NCBI GenBank assembly: GCA_963513935.1
Contig: OY740771.1
Span: forward strand, 17,591,349-17,655,348
DNA length: 64,000 nucleotides
Direction: 5' to 3'
Origin: Aphrophora alni
Lineage: Eukaryota > Arthropoda > Insecta > Hemiptera > Aphrophoridae
Under the pieces are notes generated by a model. The model was not told the DNA's origin. It saw only the letters and a list, made by a program, of their open reading frames with translations, and did no database searches. Below are positions 24,953 to 37,091 of the stretch, one piece after another; position 1 is the first letter of the stretch; each line of letters starts with the position of its first letter. The position numbers and the translations under genes are program-made.

Positions 24953-26160
24953 TTTATGTTCATATATGATTTAGTAAGTGGCTATTACATCTTTATTGTG
25001 ATTGGCTGTTAAAACTTGTATAAATGATTGTTAAAGTATTTCCAGGCTACAGTTGATTTAGTGCAATACATTAAGGTAGAAAGAGTGCAACTCCAATTCC
25101 TGGCGTTACTGTATTTCAAATGGGAACGAAAAAGGAGTTACACATATAGATAAAGCAACGTAGTGTCTTTATTATTTTTTTACTTAAGGTTAACTATTAT
25201 ACTGTTTCAATAAATTCTAATTAAGTCTAAAAATACTAAATTTTTTAACTAATTTTCATTACAAAAATAAAACATTATACAGGTCTAACATTTGTAACGA
25301 TGAGACAAGACTATGAAATAATAAGGATATCTTTGAAATTCTAGTAAATTGATTTATTTCATAACAATATATTTACTATGATCTTCCCAGTTTTAGAATT
25401 CTCTTACTAGATTCTCACAGAATACGTAACTTAGAATTACCACCAAAGTATTAAATTATCTAATCATGTTCTATTGTGTGGTTAAGCATTTAATTGTTTC
25501 AGGATTTTACAGACGGAATTGACAGTGGTAAATGTTTCGATAAATGTTTTATCTTTTTTTTAAAGACATATGAAGTATAAGTACAAGCACACATGATATT
25601 TCCTTGCAAATATAATGCAATTATTTATGTGTACCTTACAGAAATAGGGATCAAAGGAATAAAATATCAAATGTAACAAAGAGTGTGTACAAAGTCTGCA
25701 TTTTTATTAATATACGAAAAGTCTCTATTATCTAATAACTCTTTTTTTTATTTACAGTGTAACAATTCTGATTGTCTTTTTAAATACTTCATAAATATAT
25801 ATTTATTCACTGGTGGCTCAATTTATGTCAGATGTTTTAACACTTATTCCAACAATAATAATAACTGGTTAAATGAGCATCTGGGAGTCATATTCAATTT
25901 ACAATTATTTGTTACTTTTATCGATAAATGTTTATCCTTTGAGATACAACACAAAAGATATCTTGTTTGTTGTAAACAGAAAATTTATTATTGTAGGTCG
26001 TTATTGCACGAGAAAAAGTTTATTTATTTCAAGAGAGATTAAGACACTTGATACTCGAATTACATAAAATGTTACCTAAAACTGCAGTATAAATTATATT
26101 TAATACTATTTATATTATTTTAGATTATGACTGTGAGAGCTAGAGAAAACACAGGTTAAT
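24953..26160. other. No features supported
   Basis: AT-rich. The 119-codon frame at 25683-26042 is Asn/Tyr/Phe/Lys-rich, as expected from base composition. Confidence 0.45.
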
Positions 26161-26163
26161 ATG

Positions 26164-26370
26164 TTACAGAACAATATCTCTTCCTATTCTTTCAGGCAAC
26201 AAATCTAAAGCTAAAGCAATTGTATCTGGTAGAGTGTTTGACCACTCAAACTCTTCTTCATCCATTTCAAAATCGTGTTCCGGTATTGTAACAACTATAC
26301 CTGTAAATGGATTTGAAGTTAGCTGGGTCTGTTTTGTGTTCAGTGGATGGGCGAAGTGACAACAATAAAC
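26164..26370 (-). CDS. Unidentified terminal coding exon (69 codons with stop)
   Basis: Minus-strand reading opens after a CTGCTGATTCAG acceptor and runs VYCCHFAHPLNTKQTQ, then IVVTIPEHDFEMDEEEFEW, then LPDTIALALDLLPERIGRD and ends IVL-TAA. An alternative acceptor (CCATTTACAG) would start the exon at 26300. The acidic MDEEEFEW stretch, Pro/Leu content and normal amino-acid balance are unlike the Asn/Phe/Lys-rich chance frames of this window, so it looks truly coding. It has no ATG and was found only by reading from the splice acceptor. I cannot name the family. Upstream exons should lie at higher coordinates; the 31581-31814 frame is one candidate. Confidence 0.45.
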   Translation of the reverse strand, partial: VYCCHFAHPLNTKQTQLTSNPFTGIVVTIPEHDFEMDEEEFEWSNTLPDTIALALDLLPERIGRDIVL

Positions 26371-27394
26371 CTGAATCAGCAGGTGTATTCAGCATGTGAT
26401 AAAGAATCACATTTAATCAACGTTAAATTGCCTGTAGTATTTTCTCCACGCTAAATAATAATCAGCTGTTTTAGAATCTGTTCTTAGGTCGTAGAACCTG
26501 TGTCTTAGGTCACAGTTGTAGGAAAAAATATTTATGTAATTTTTTGAGATATTCGGCGTTAAATATTATAAATATAGACTTTAAAAAAAAGTTTTAGTTA
26601 TTTTTATGTACGTAACCTCTTTCTTCTGTCAACGTACATCAGGAACACCTTTTACAGTTACGATTATTTACATTTGTTGACAGTTTAAATTTGTGACAGT
26701 AAAATAGTTACACAGGACATTGTGTTTCCAGGGTCGTAATTAATTTGTTATGCTCTTTGCTTACTGTCGATGTATAAAGTTATTTTCAATAGATTGTATG
26801 ATCCTTGTGATTAAACTATTTTATACGCTTTGCTTATTTAGGTTAATCTTTATCCCTGACATACATCTGCCAACAACACTCTATTTGTACTGTTCTCATT
26901 CATTTCTGATATTTTTAAAGAAATAATAACAAATTCAACGTCACCTCATTTTGAAACAGAGAGAACCGAGTTTTATTAAGAATCGATTTGGAATGAAAAA
27001 CATAAAAAATGATGTGGTTATTTTTATATTTAGAGTAAATGATTGATAGCTATTCTATAAAATTTATTATACTCGTAATATCAATTAACTTAAGTGTTAT
27101 TTTTTTCGTGAAATATCAACCCTACTTTTTTTTCTCGTGTAACAAAAAGTAGCCGCCATTTTTAAACGAACTTTATATGTCCATTGATGAGAGAAATGTT
27201 TGAATTAATATTGCAGACATGTATTAAATTTCAATATGGCAGTACTTAATGGCTGATGAATATGGAAGAGGTCTATACTCATTTCTATGTCTATGTATCT
27301 ATAGTTTAATGTTGTTGAACTATAATTTTGCCAATTTATTATTAATTTTGTGTTGGATCTTATTCTATTTTAATTTTTTAATTATAGTTTAATG
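26371..27394. other. No features seen
   Basis: AT-rich; would be intron if the minus-strand exon beside it is real. Confidence 0.4.
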
Positions 27395-27820
27395 TTAAAT
27401 TTATTTTATGTTTTCTTGAGATTGGTTATAGAATTTCAAATTGAAATTAAATGTTAGTTTTCATTTTATGTTTCCTTGTGATTGGTTATAGTAATAAAAC
27501 TGTAATTCTATATTAGTTTTAATTTTATGATTAATTGTGACTGGTTATAGTATTACAAATTGTAATTTGATGTTAGGTTACATTTTATGTTTCCTTGTGA
27601 TTAGTTATAGCATAACAAATTGAAATTTATTGTTAGTTTTAATTTTATGTTTCCCTCTAGTTGGTTATAGTATTACAATTTGTAATTTAATGTTAGTTTT
27701 AATTTTATATTTCCCTGTGATTGGTTATAGTATTACAAATTGTAAATTAATGTTAGTTTTCATTTTATGTTTCCTTGTGATAGGTTATAGTATTATAAAT
27801 TGCAGTTTATGTGGACTACT
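27395..27820. repeat. 60-bp minisatellite, about seven units
   Basis: GGTTATAG-type boxes stand at 27424, 27484, 27543, 27603, 27663, 27723 and 27783. The unit runs ATTTTATGTTTCCTTGTGAT, then TGGTTATAGTATTACAAATTG, then TAATTTAATGTTAGTTTT. Each unit contains the near-palindrome ATTACAAATTGTAAT, and most carry ATTGG (an inverted CCAAT). Because 60 is a multiple of three, frames across it give repeating peptides that are artefacts. Confidence 0.9.
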
Positions 27821-28055
27821 TGTTTTTCTAAGAAATGCACTGTCATACTTTCTTTCATAACCTAACATATAATCAACACAATCCAAACAAGTGAATGCTC
27901 TTTTGGAGAAGAAAAATTGAAGAAATAATTAATGAAAGTGTATTGAATCTTAAAGAGTTGGTTATGTATGGGCTGCTGACTCACTATAGTAAATACAGAG
28001 CCGGCACCATCTGTTTATTTTATTTTGTGGATGTATTATTGGCTCTTCCGTGTTT
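27821..28055. other. No features seen
   Basis: AT-rich spacer. Confidence 0.4.
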
Positions 28056-28190
28056 ACTGCCAAGTCTCTCTTGACCAACACTTGTTCTCTTCCAACCCTG
28101 ACGCTTATAGCGTCTTCATGGGATATGGATCTTTATTTAAAGTACTTTCAATCAATGTTTTGTATGACGATAATATATCTAGAGATTTCG
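28056..28190. repeat. Family A repeat, 3' part
   Basis: CAAGTCTCTCTTGACCAACA, CTTGTTCTCTTCCAACCCTG and GACGCTTATAGCGT with GGGATATGGATCTTTATTT match the second half of the family unit. Confidence 0.6.
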
Positions 28191-29270
28191 CGCTTTAAAC
28201 AACATGTTGTTAGAAAATGAAAAAATATAATAACTGTTAATCCCCACACAACTATAACCTCAAAACTGGCTTTTTCGTAATTATTTTTTCTCTTTGTATA
28301 TTAAGGACATGTAAAGGAAAAGCTGTATTTTTTATATTTATATTTTTAACCTATTAATTTTATATGTACACAACTAAAAAAGATATTATTACTTTAAATA
28401 TTGTTTTTAAAAAAGTTGACTTTTAAAAGCAACACACATTACTGTCAAACAAACCTTAATGACTACTATTTTGCCATATATATATATATATAACTAATAT
28501 ACAAAACTGTATATTGATAAAGTATATCTATTTATACGTTTCTCCGATTTACGACAAACTGGGTTTTAAATACTTTTCCAAAATTAAAATTGTCTTAAAA
28601 ATTTCAATGCTTGTATTTATAAACTAATCAAAATTAAATAAATAGTTGCATAATATGTAGTTTTTTAATTGCTGAGTGTTTTATCGAATTTGAAATTCCC
28701 CAAATTTCTTTTTTACAGTCTGAAATTTGTAAATATTTTATTTAGACATCTATTTAAATAAAGTTATAGAATATAAGTTCTAAAAGGTGCTATGTTGAAT
28801 TTTTAATGGTAGGTTATTATTCATCCTCCAAATTGTAACAATAAATGTTTGCCAATTGAAGAAGAAAAACAAAACAGAATTTTCACTTCCATAATTGCAC
28901 GACAACACAATATGATGTGAGAAATTGGAATGGAATTGAAGCTCCCCCCTCCACTCCATGTTTTGTTTTAAATTAGTTGAAGCGTCCGCACATTGTTTTG
29001 TTAGGTTCCATTCATTTACCTTAACAATTACTTGCTGGTAAGTTATTCAAACTTTGAACAATATGTATTTACGTTGCTTGTTGGAGCGTAAAACACGCTA
29101 TTTGTTTGAATAACTCTCCGCTGTAGTTTTGTTTTAGGATATAAATCTCGGATATCCTACGGATTTGTGAAATTTATTACGGTACTTTTTCTTTATTGAT
29201 TTTCCATGACAATTTAACCTAAGAGTTTAGGCTAATTATGATATTTGTTGTATAAACAGTATGAAGTCAA
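28191..29270. other. No features seen
   Basis: AT-rich with a short AT microsatellite at 28478-28492. Confidence 0.5.
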
Positions 29271-29274
29271 AATA

Positions 29275-29786
29275 CAGAGTGTTTCTGTAATTTGCGAAGA
29301 TAATTTAGGGGGTGATTTTATAGTTAAGAATAAAATAAACGTTCCTATAAACATATAGGAAATGTATCTTTACCAGCAATTCACCATTTTGTTTTGTTTT
29401 TTACTAAATAATTAATAACTCTAGAGTCTTAACAGATTGAGTTGAAATTAATTGTGTACGGTACCCATCATAGTAAGACCTAGTTAAAAAAAAAAATCAA
29501 CTTGTTTCAACAATCCGTTTCAATATAGTGGCCATTAAAGATTTCAATTGAAAATGGTAAACAACTTGATAATTATTATTGTCAAACTAATCTTCATATT
29601 AATTAATACGGCGCAAAATTTCAATTCAATCTGTTAAGCCGTTCTAAAGATATCAAATATTTCAGGAAAAAATGGAAGACAGCGTAACATAAGCGTTTCC
29701 GGATATATGTGTATATGAATATTTTCTTTATTTTGACATATATAATCACCCCCTGAATTTTCTCCACGCATTACAGAAACACTCTG
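29275..29786. mobile_element. 512-bp palindromic MITE, Tc1/mariner type
   Basis: Terminal inverted repeats of about 44 bp start CAGAGTGTTTCTGTAAT and share GGGGGTGATT. TA flanks each end (29273-29274 and 29787-29788), as expected for Tc1/mariner insertion. The arms continue inward as an imperfect palindrome: CTTAACAGATTGAGTTGAAA near 29431 pairs with TTTCAATTCAATCTGTTAAG near 29620. No transposase frame. Confidence 0.75.
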
Positions 29787-30960
29787 TATAGAACTCATTT
29801 GTATAAAAAGGAAATGAAAAATTTAAATACAATCAAAAAATACAAGTTATTGAGGTTTATTAAAACATTTGTTCATATTGTGAAAGAATTCCCAGTTTTT
29901 TCTAATTGCTACCACTCTAATTGGGTATGTAAAATATCCTGGTCTAATCTGGTTGGGTTTAACATGTTAAGGTGTTTAACCGATATCGTGGGTAAAGTAA
30001 GGAGTTAGTTTGGTAAAGAATTCTGATTGCGAAAATGAGATTTACTGCGATGGTAACTCGATGTGCTAACCACACATTATATTTAATACTGGGTAAAAAG
30101 TATTTTCGAGGTTGTTGCATCACACAATAATTGTAAAAGTGTAACAATTATTGTTACTATATATTATGTAGATAATGCCAAACAAGTGCCAGGTCGGTTT
30201 TAACTTTTAAAAGTTGAAAGTTAAAAATAAAGAAATGTTTTTGTTCTGAACACACCATTTTTTGACATTATAAGGTAAATTGAATGCCACTCTAAAATGA
30301 TTTTGAGGGGGGTGAGCAATTCAGAACTATCTAGAGAACTATCTAGAGATCTAATGATAATGGCGCAAATTTGAAATAGCTATTTCACTAAAATTCAAAA
30401 TGGCGACTGGACAAATATTCAAAATTTGGTGTAAAAGATATATTTTAATTCATGTATAATGTTCAAACTTGAATAATATAATAGTGTTTTTAGTATTTAA
30501 AATAATAACAATAAAAGTTTTTAGTATTTTGTCTCATTATTTTTCTTAGAAGTAAATTGGAGTTTTTCCAATATATGACCTGCTGCATTTTCGATTGGAG
30601 TGAAATAGCGACCTCTAGTTTGCTTATTTACTATTAAACCAGTACATTAAATTGAGGTATTACTTAATTTTACATTTGAACATTTTGAGTTGCCACCCGA
30701 AAACCCCCTTTGGGTTGGGATTAAGTTTACCCTACTATGACAAAATATCGTGTTTTTATACCAAAAACATTTCTAAAATTGAGCATTCTACCTTTAGAGT
30801 TTAAAAGTTACTTAAGTCTTCTGCGACTGTTTAACATTTGGTATATACATAAATAGAAATTCAAACACCTTCGTCTAGTGAAGAAAATGACATTTTGCAA
30901 AAAAAAAAAACGATAATTTTTAGTTTACTTGCAAAATTAATAATTTACTTAATACTATGC
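29787..30960. other. No features supported
   Basis: AT-rich; short frames without signature. Confidence 0.45.
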
Positions 30961-30963
30961 ATT

Positions 30964-31215
30964 TCAATTCAATAACAACACTTTTACAGATGCAGAAGTA
31001 AAATGGAAAACTTGAAATAATAAAGTTAAATAATAATGAAAAAGTTTCACAAGTATAATTAATCTGCAGTCATGTTGTATGTTTATAATTCCATCGCGAC
31101 CAATGAGCTCTGCAGGATTTATTTTTTCCTTTATGTTATAGCATGTTTCTGTTATGACATAAATAATTGATCGGACTACGTTCTTCTCCTGGTGACACGT
31201 TTCGGATGAACTCAA
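30964..31215 (-). other. Orphan ORF, possible exon
   Basis: The first about 55 codons (ETCHQEKNVVRS, ETCYNIKEKINPAEL, IGRDGIINIQHD) have a protein-like composition; the rest is hydrophobic AT-rich noise. A TTCTACAG acceptor lies just upstream on the minus strand. No family recognised. Together with 31581-31814 and 26164-26370 it could belong to one minus-strand gene. Confidence 0.2.
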
Positions 31216-31580
31216 AACAACTCAAAAACACATCTGTAGAAGTTAATATAACTGGCACAAGAATTTACTACAATCAGATATTTAGTTGTGTGTTTTGTTG
31301 TAGTTTTATTCGTGGAGGAAGAAGAGAAGTATCTGTATGAACTGGAGGAAGGAGATTTGTGAAGATGTAAAAGATATGAGGCCTGAAAGATGAAGAGGAT
31401 ATGTCCGGAGTACATTTCAGTTCTATTCTAATAGTAACTAAATATCAGTTTGACTAATAATCATAGGAAAACGGCATTTCATAAACCAATAATTTTCTTC
31501 TTCTATTTTGCAATAATTATAGATATCGATCAATAATTTCAGTGTATCTGTAATAATAACTCTATTGTACAACTTAGCTC

Positions 31581-31814
31581 CTAAAACTTAGTTAATGGAT
31601 TCGCCTCCTCAAAAAGTTTAATAGTATTGTGAGTTTGGGAGATCAGCACAAGAATAAACTTCAAAACAGTTTCAACCTCCCACAGCGTCTCATTGAAAGG
31701 ACGTTGATTTTCTTTTGCTTTTTCTTCATCAGATTCACCAAGTTGCGACAAAATCTTGGAGATAGTCTCTCTGTAATCCCGTCTATAAACTACTGTTATT
31801 ATTATTTCATCCAC
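31581..31814 (-). other. Orphan ORF, possible helical-repeat exon
   Basis: After a GGGATTACAG acceptor the frame reads ETISKILSQLGESDEEK, then RPFNETLWEVETVLKFI, LVLISQTHNTIKLFEEANPL and a stop. The charged, amphipathic pattern with a W-E-V-E core resembles ARM/HEAT-type helical pairs such as those of nuclear transport receptors, but that is a guess from pattern only. Low-complexity bias is absent, which sets it apart from other chance frames nearby. Confidence 0.27.
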
Positions 31815-31859
31815 ATATTGATATTATGTCCTAGTACAATTTTTGTTTACGCCTTATAA

Positions 31860-32710
31860 TTTACTGTAATCAGCTTGTCAGTTCTTTATTGTTTGGAACC
31901 CCTTTATGTCTTGTTTCTCAATGTCGAGTCTCTCCACGTTTTTAAGACAAACTACTGATATTTTAATTACTTATCACTTTGGACTGCTCGTCGTTATCCG
32001 TCTTACTTTAATAATTGATAAATACTCCCAGATTTAAGTAAACTGAATTATTATAATTCTGAAACAATAATTGCCACTCCTAATTCCAAAATATGTTTTT
32101 GTAGTGCTTGTACTTGGAATTACGTGTTTCATTATTTTCGTAATTGTAAGAACATATTTTGCAAGCATTATATTTATGTACATATTATTTAGGTTCAGAC
32201 GGTGTGTAATTCATATTATGTTGGTGTGTAATTGTAAATTAAATTAAACACGTGCAAACAGCAATAGAAATATATATTTTTTAATAATTACTAAACACTA
32301 ACGAAGACATCTCAATAACCCGCTCTTGTTTGGCAACCAATTTAAAATTTAATTGGTCTTGAAATTAGTTTCTTTAATTGCCTTTGAAAGCATTTCCCAT
32401 GCGAGAGTTGCAATAATTACTTGCAACGTTTAATACTAGAGACAACTACCTGGATGTTTTTCACTGCTAGTTATTTTAATTGCAGTAATTAAATGACATT
32501 TTTAAAACACTGGCGGAAGAGAGGTTATATTTTTGGTATATTTTCAGAACGAATCAATATCATAATACGGATGAAACAATGATTCGTAAAATTTGTCACA
32601 CAATCTTGTATATAGGAATCCGATAAAAACATTAAATATTAAATAATACATTAAAATGGAATATCATAGTAAAATATTACGTTTTGGTTCGTCATGTGAC
32701 TTCTTTAGTT
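31860..32710. other. No features seen
   Basis: AT-rich; nothing recognised. Confidence 0.45.
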
Positions 32711-32748
32711 TTAGACGCGTTTCGCGATCGGAAACACATCATCAGTAA
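32709..32748 (-). ncRNA. Hammerhead-like motif with GAAACGCGTC
   Basis: On the minus strand CTGATGA (32745-32739) is followed after 15 nt by GAAACGCGTC (32723-32714). ACG-CGT forms a loopless stem III and GTC is the classic cleavage triplet. Stem II is weak (GTG with CGC, loop TTTCCGAT, plus one unpaired T). Stem I has only three clear pairs (TTA with TAA). The GAAACGCGTC box is typical of Penelope-like hammerheads. Probably a decayed terminal fragment. Confidence 0.5.
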
Positions 32749-32749
32749 T

Positions 32750-35700
32750 TGATTCGTTAGTGGTCGTTAAAATATTAAACAAATACGATTCTTAACTTCA
32801 CAAATCAAAGTTTGTGCGAACTATTGCATGTCCCGCGAGGCACTGATTACTGTGGTGAGGCTTGTGTTAAGCCCATTGTTGTAGGCCTTATCAGTTTTGT
32901 TAGTTTTTTTATTGCTGTCTCGTACTGGTTTTTCTATTCATCCTCATTATAGAAGAACAGAGTAACGGATAGATGCTCTTTCTTGAGTAATTCAATAACG
33001 AATATATTCCTCGCTATTTCATCTGGGTTGATAATGATACACAAGTATTCATGTCATAGACTTCTCTTTCTGATTCTGCTGTCATTCGAACTTTCTCCCA
33101 GAAATATACGTTCTGTTTTACTAAAATTAAATTGAAGTTACTTTCACTTTATTTCTCCAATAGATTTCAAGGCAATAGAATTCACTATTGGCAATTTACG
33201 AAAGGAGCGACTAACGCAATTCAGTTCTGCTTTCTACTTTTATTTTCAAGCTAATCTTCTTTCAATCTTTGCGAGAATGTATTGCCAGACAAAAACAGCA
33301 TCCTTTTTCCCAAACTTTCGAAACTATAATTTTTCCAAATATACATTTTCCGACCTTTAAAATTCATTTTCAAATTTTTGTATATTAAAAATCAGTGCAT
33401 ACGGATTTCTAGACTTATTTGTTAGTACTTTGGAGAGTCTAATGTGTACGTCTGAAATGCATGAATAAATAAATATTAGGGAGGTATTATAGTTTATTAG
33501 CGTATCAACTGGCTTATAGTTAATATATTATATTACAGGATTAACTAGTTAGAAAAACATTATGTGTTATATGTCTATCAAATTTTATTTACATTTGATT
33601 TATTCTTATAAATTTGGCAATAACGGTCAACTTTAGATGCACCATTAACCTTCAAATAACTTTAATTTTCTTTACACAAATGACCTTTACATTCAGTTAC
33701 ATAACTGACGAGTAAAGCCAGTTCGTTTCTAAATAAAATATTTCCAGTAACTTTATATTTCCTTTGAAACATCTCATCTGAATTCAAAGCATCTCCACGT
33801 GGTTTGAAACACCTTTTTAGATAATCCGCTTATTTTGAAAGCCTTTCATTTATCTTCATTAAAAAAATATTGAGCAGGATAGAGGTTTCTTGACTGTATA
33901 TATCCTTGTAGTATAGAAAATGGGTAACCATTATTTTTTGAGTTTTTTTTTCTGTAAACATCCGTTTAGAAGCCTTCTGACAGTTTACGTCATACTGTAG
34001 ACTATTTTGGGTATAGTTTGGGGATAGCTGTAGAAAATTCCGCTGTATCTCAAAATCGGCTCAAAGGATGTAGATAGAATTGTGCTAAAATGACCAAATC
34101 AAAACGTATTTTTCGGCAACTGAGTATGGTTTGGAAGGTATCTGTTATAAATGAAAGTAATAAACCATAGTTGGAATATCTCGTAATCTGTGATACGTTA
34201 TGATCAAATCGGAGTGACGTATGAAGATTTTTAATCAAAAAGAATTCCTAAACTCGAATTAAACGAAAGTAACGATTGATAAATAATTTTTTTTAAATCG
34301 CCGTCTGGTTTTTTACAAATTACTCACGAGTCCTACATTTTCTTTTACTTGTAGTCACAAATCTCGAAAATTTTATTAAAATCCGTTGCTTCGACTTTGA
34401 GATATTGGAGCATTTACGACGACACATATGGTTCATTTGATTTTTTAACTGATAACCGCGGCGCTTTTGTTTTAATCGCGAAATTAGAATTTACATTTTA
34501 GTAAATATTTTATCGAAATCCTTAAAGCTTACATTGATAAAATAGACTAAATAAGCTAAATTGAAATATTTTGAGTCTTGGAACCTTTCTTTTATATTTA
34601 GATATTGATCTTTATTTATATTGATGTGTTATAATAGGAAATTTATCATCATTTTGTTTCATAAAAACACGTCGTTTTAATAACTTAAATCAACTCCAGT
34701 TATCAAGACATAAAACTAGACAAAAAGCTAAAAGTTTGGTATTTGGTTTTGTTCATGTAGGACTGAGAAAAATTGTGCACGGTTTATTCAGCTGGGTTTG
34801 TCTAATTATGTTAGACATTTTATTATCATATTTACATCCTTTCAGTTCTCTTAAAAACATGAATTGTCACATTTAAATAACTTTAGTATATTACGACTGT
34901 CACAAGATATACTGTTTTGAGTTAATGACTTCCATGAATTGTTATCAATAAGTAACGTTAAGAAGAATTGTTTTTATTACGTTAAGAAGAAGCTTTGACT
35001 ATCTGAGTAAACAAATGACGTCTACATGGTGACGTTTATCTTATACTTTTATTGTCTCAATTTAGAAGTGTAATTTCCATACATAAGGTCAATGTAGTTT
35101 ATTTCTTTTTGACCAAACGTCTGTATGTTTGTTACGAATTTACGGCTAAACCGATTTACCGATTGTTATGAAATTTACGATTAAATTCTTTAAACGTAGG
35201 CACATAAATGTAAGCTTTAGGCAGGACCCACGTTTTGTTTACAAGAATAATTTATCGAATATATTAAAACACCCAATACTTGTGTGTATATTTTACGTAT
35301 TAAAATTACCCTGATGGAAATACTGTGGTGTATAGGCTATAAAATGTCTACCCACACGAGTGTGTTTGGATATATTTGGTTTTATAACTGTCTATCTCTC
35401 TCTGTGACTGTGTGTTTGTACGTAAGTGCGCACGAACGCCTGCGGATAGCTTAGTGAGTTTGCATGTTCGTGTGTGAGTGAGATGCTCTACAAGTGTCAA
35501 TTTTTGATGCGATTATATTCAATTGTTTTATTTAGGCACTGTTAAAAAAAACCACAGGTCAAGTTAGTTACCAACAAAAATACTCAGTCAATTTCAAAAT
35601 GGCGGATGAAATTCTTTAATTTTGTGTCGCTTTAAAATACGCCCAATATGAAACAATATCTAAGTCATGTAAATAAAATTCCATTTAGACATATTTTCTT

Positions 35701-37091
35701 TTCCTTGCAAAGTCACTGACATTCAATGAATAAATAAAGTAGGAAGGGTGGCAAATCTTATTTGAATAATATGAAATATTTGGCCAACCAGAGAGCGCTA
35801 TTGTACTCAATACAAAGGTTACGTCATTGTTGATAAATGTTGGGGTTGAATGGGAGTTTACTTTCTGCTTCATTTATTTATTGTCCAGGAAATAATGCTA
35901 ATAATAAAATCAATATACAATACATCTTGCCATTCGAATAAATATAAATTTACTGCTTTATTAACTACTTTACGAATTGCCAATGGTATACTTCGAAATA
36001 ATTTTTGTTAGTACAGAAGTAAATTAGGAATTTATGTATTTTATTTTTTATAAAAAAATAAGCAATAGAATTTTGAAAAATAATTATGCTTTAATATGAA
36101 AGCTTCAGATTCACTTTCTTTGCCTTTAGTTTCTCGCAAATACTTAGTACAGGACTAGTAGTGTTGGGTTATTGATTAAATCATTTGTTTTCATTGACGT
36201 ATCGTAACCCAAAACAGTGTCCTTTCAAATAATTCCTCTCTCCATTTTGTCCAACAGTCATTTTGTCCATCTAACGCCTATCCGTGTATATTACTCATAT
36301 ATTTACAGTGCTCTATATTCAAAATGAGTGGACTGATTAAAATGAAATTGTGGGCATATTTTGATCATACATCGAAACATTGTATGATTTTTTTTTATAG
36401 TAGCAGTTACAAGAGAAAAATTCAAAAATTTTATTTCCTTAAAACGGCTAAACGATTTTGGTCACTTTTTGATAAAATACCCAATACGAAACTTATTAAA
36501 CGTCATTTATTCCTAAAACGTGAATCAAGAGTCAAAACTTCAAACTAAGCAGACCATGGGCGCCGTTGTTAAAGATTAAATATCTCAAAACCTTCTGGAT
36601 CGATTTCGATGAAACTATTATGCAATGTGAAAATAAATAGACTTACTAAACTGTAAGAAAAATTCAATTACTGTTCTGAGAGATTTAGGTAATAATAAAA
36701 TAAACCTTTAACTCAGTCGGGTTTGTTTTGTTATTGCTGTTAGACATTATATTATGGAAAATTAGTTCAAAATCATTGAAACAGATTTTGTTAAAATCGG
36801 AAGAATGAGTCTTCGTTGCTTCCTCTCTAAATTTAGTGCAGACTAATTTTGTTCTTTGAATTATTATGTTTGAACTTATATGCATGTTTGTGGATGATTA
36901 TTTAAATATCGATAGACAACATCTAATTAATAAAAATAAGACTTTTTTCTTTTCTTTTTTATTCGATATGTCCGATGGACATAAAGTGCTATTATTCTAC
37001 ACACATTATAATGATATAAATGCAAAATCGTTATACATACAGTTTGAGATAGTGACAATTTTTGACTAAACGCAACACCTAAAAGGAAATA
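32750..37091. other. Long stretch without supported features
   Basis: AT-rich. Patches of slightly higher G+C near 32820-32940, 33060-33300 and 35390-35490 (GT-rich) were read in all frames without a recognisable product. Repeat remnants such as CTAAACCGATTTACCG near 35152 suggest old transposon noncoding sequence. Confidence 0.4.

Noticed and set aside
25683..26042. Longest open frame in the window (119 codons, plus strand)
   Set aside because: Composition is Asn/Phe/Tyr/Lys/Cys-rich as expected from AT-rich noise; no motif, no GC rise, no family resemblance.
27630..27860. Repeating hydrophobic peptide frame
   Set aside because: Produced by the 60-bp minisatellite, whose length is a multiple of three.
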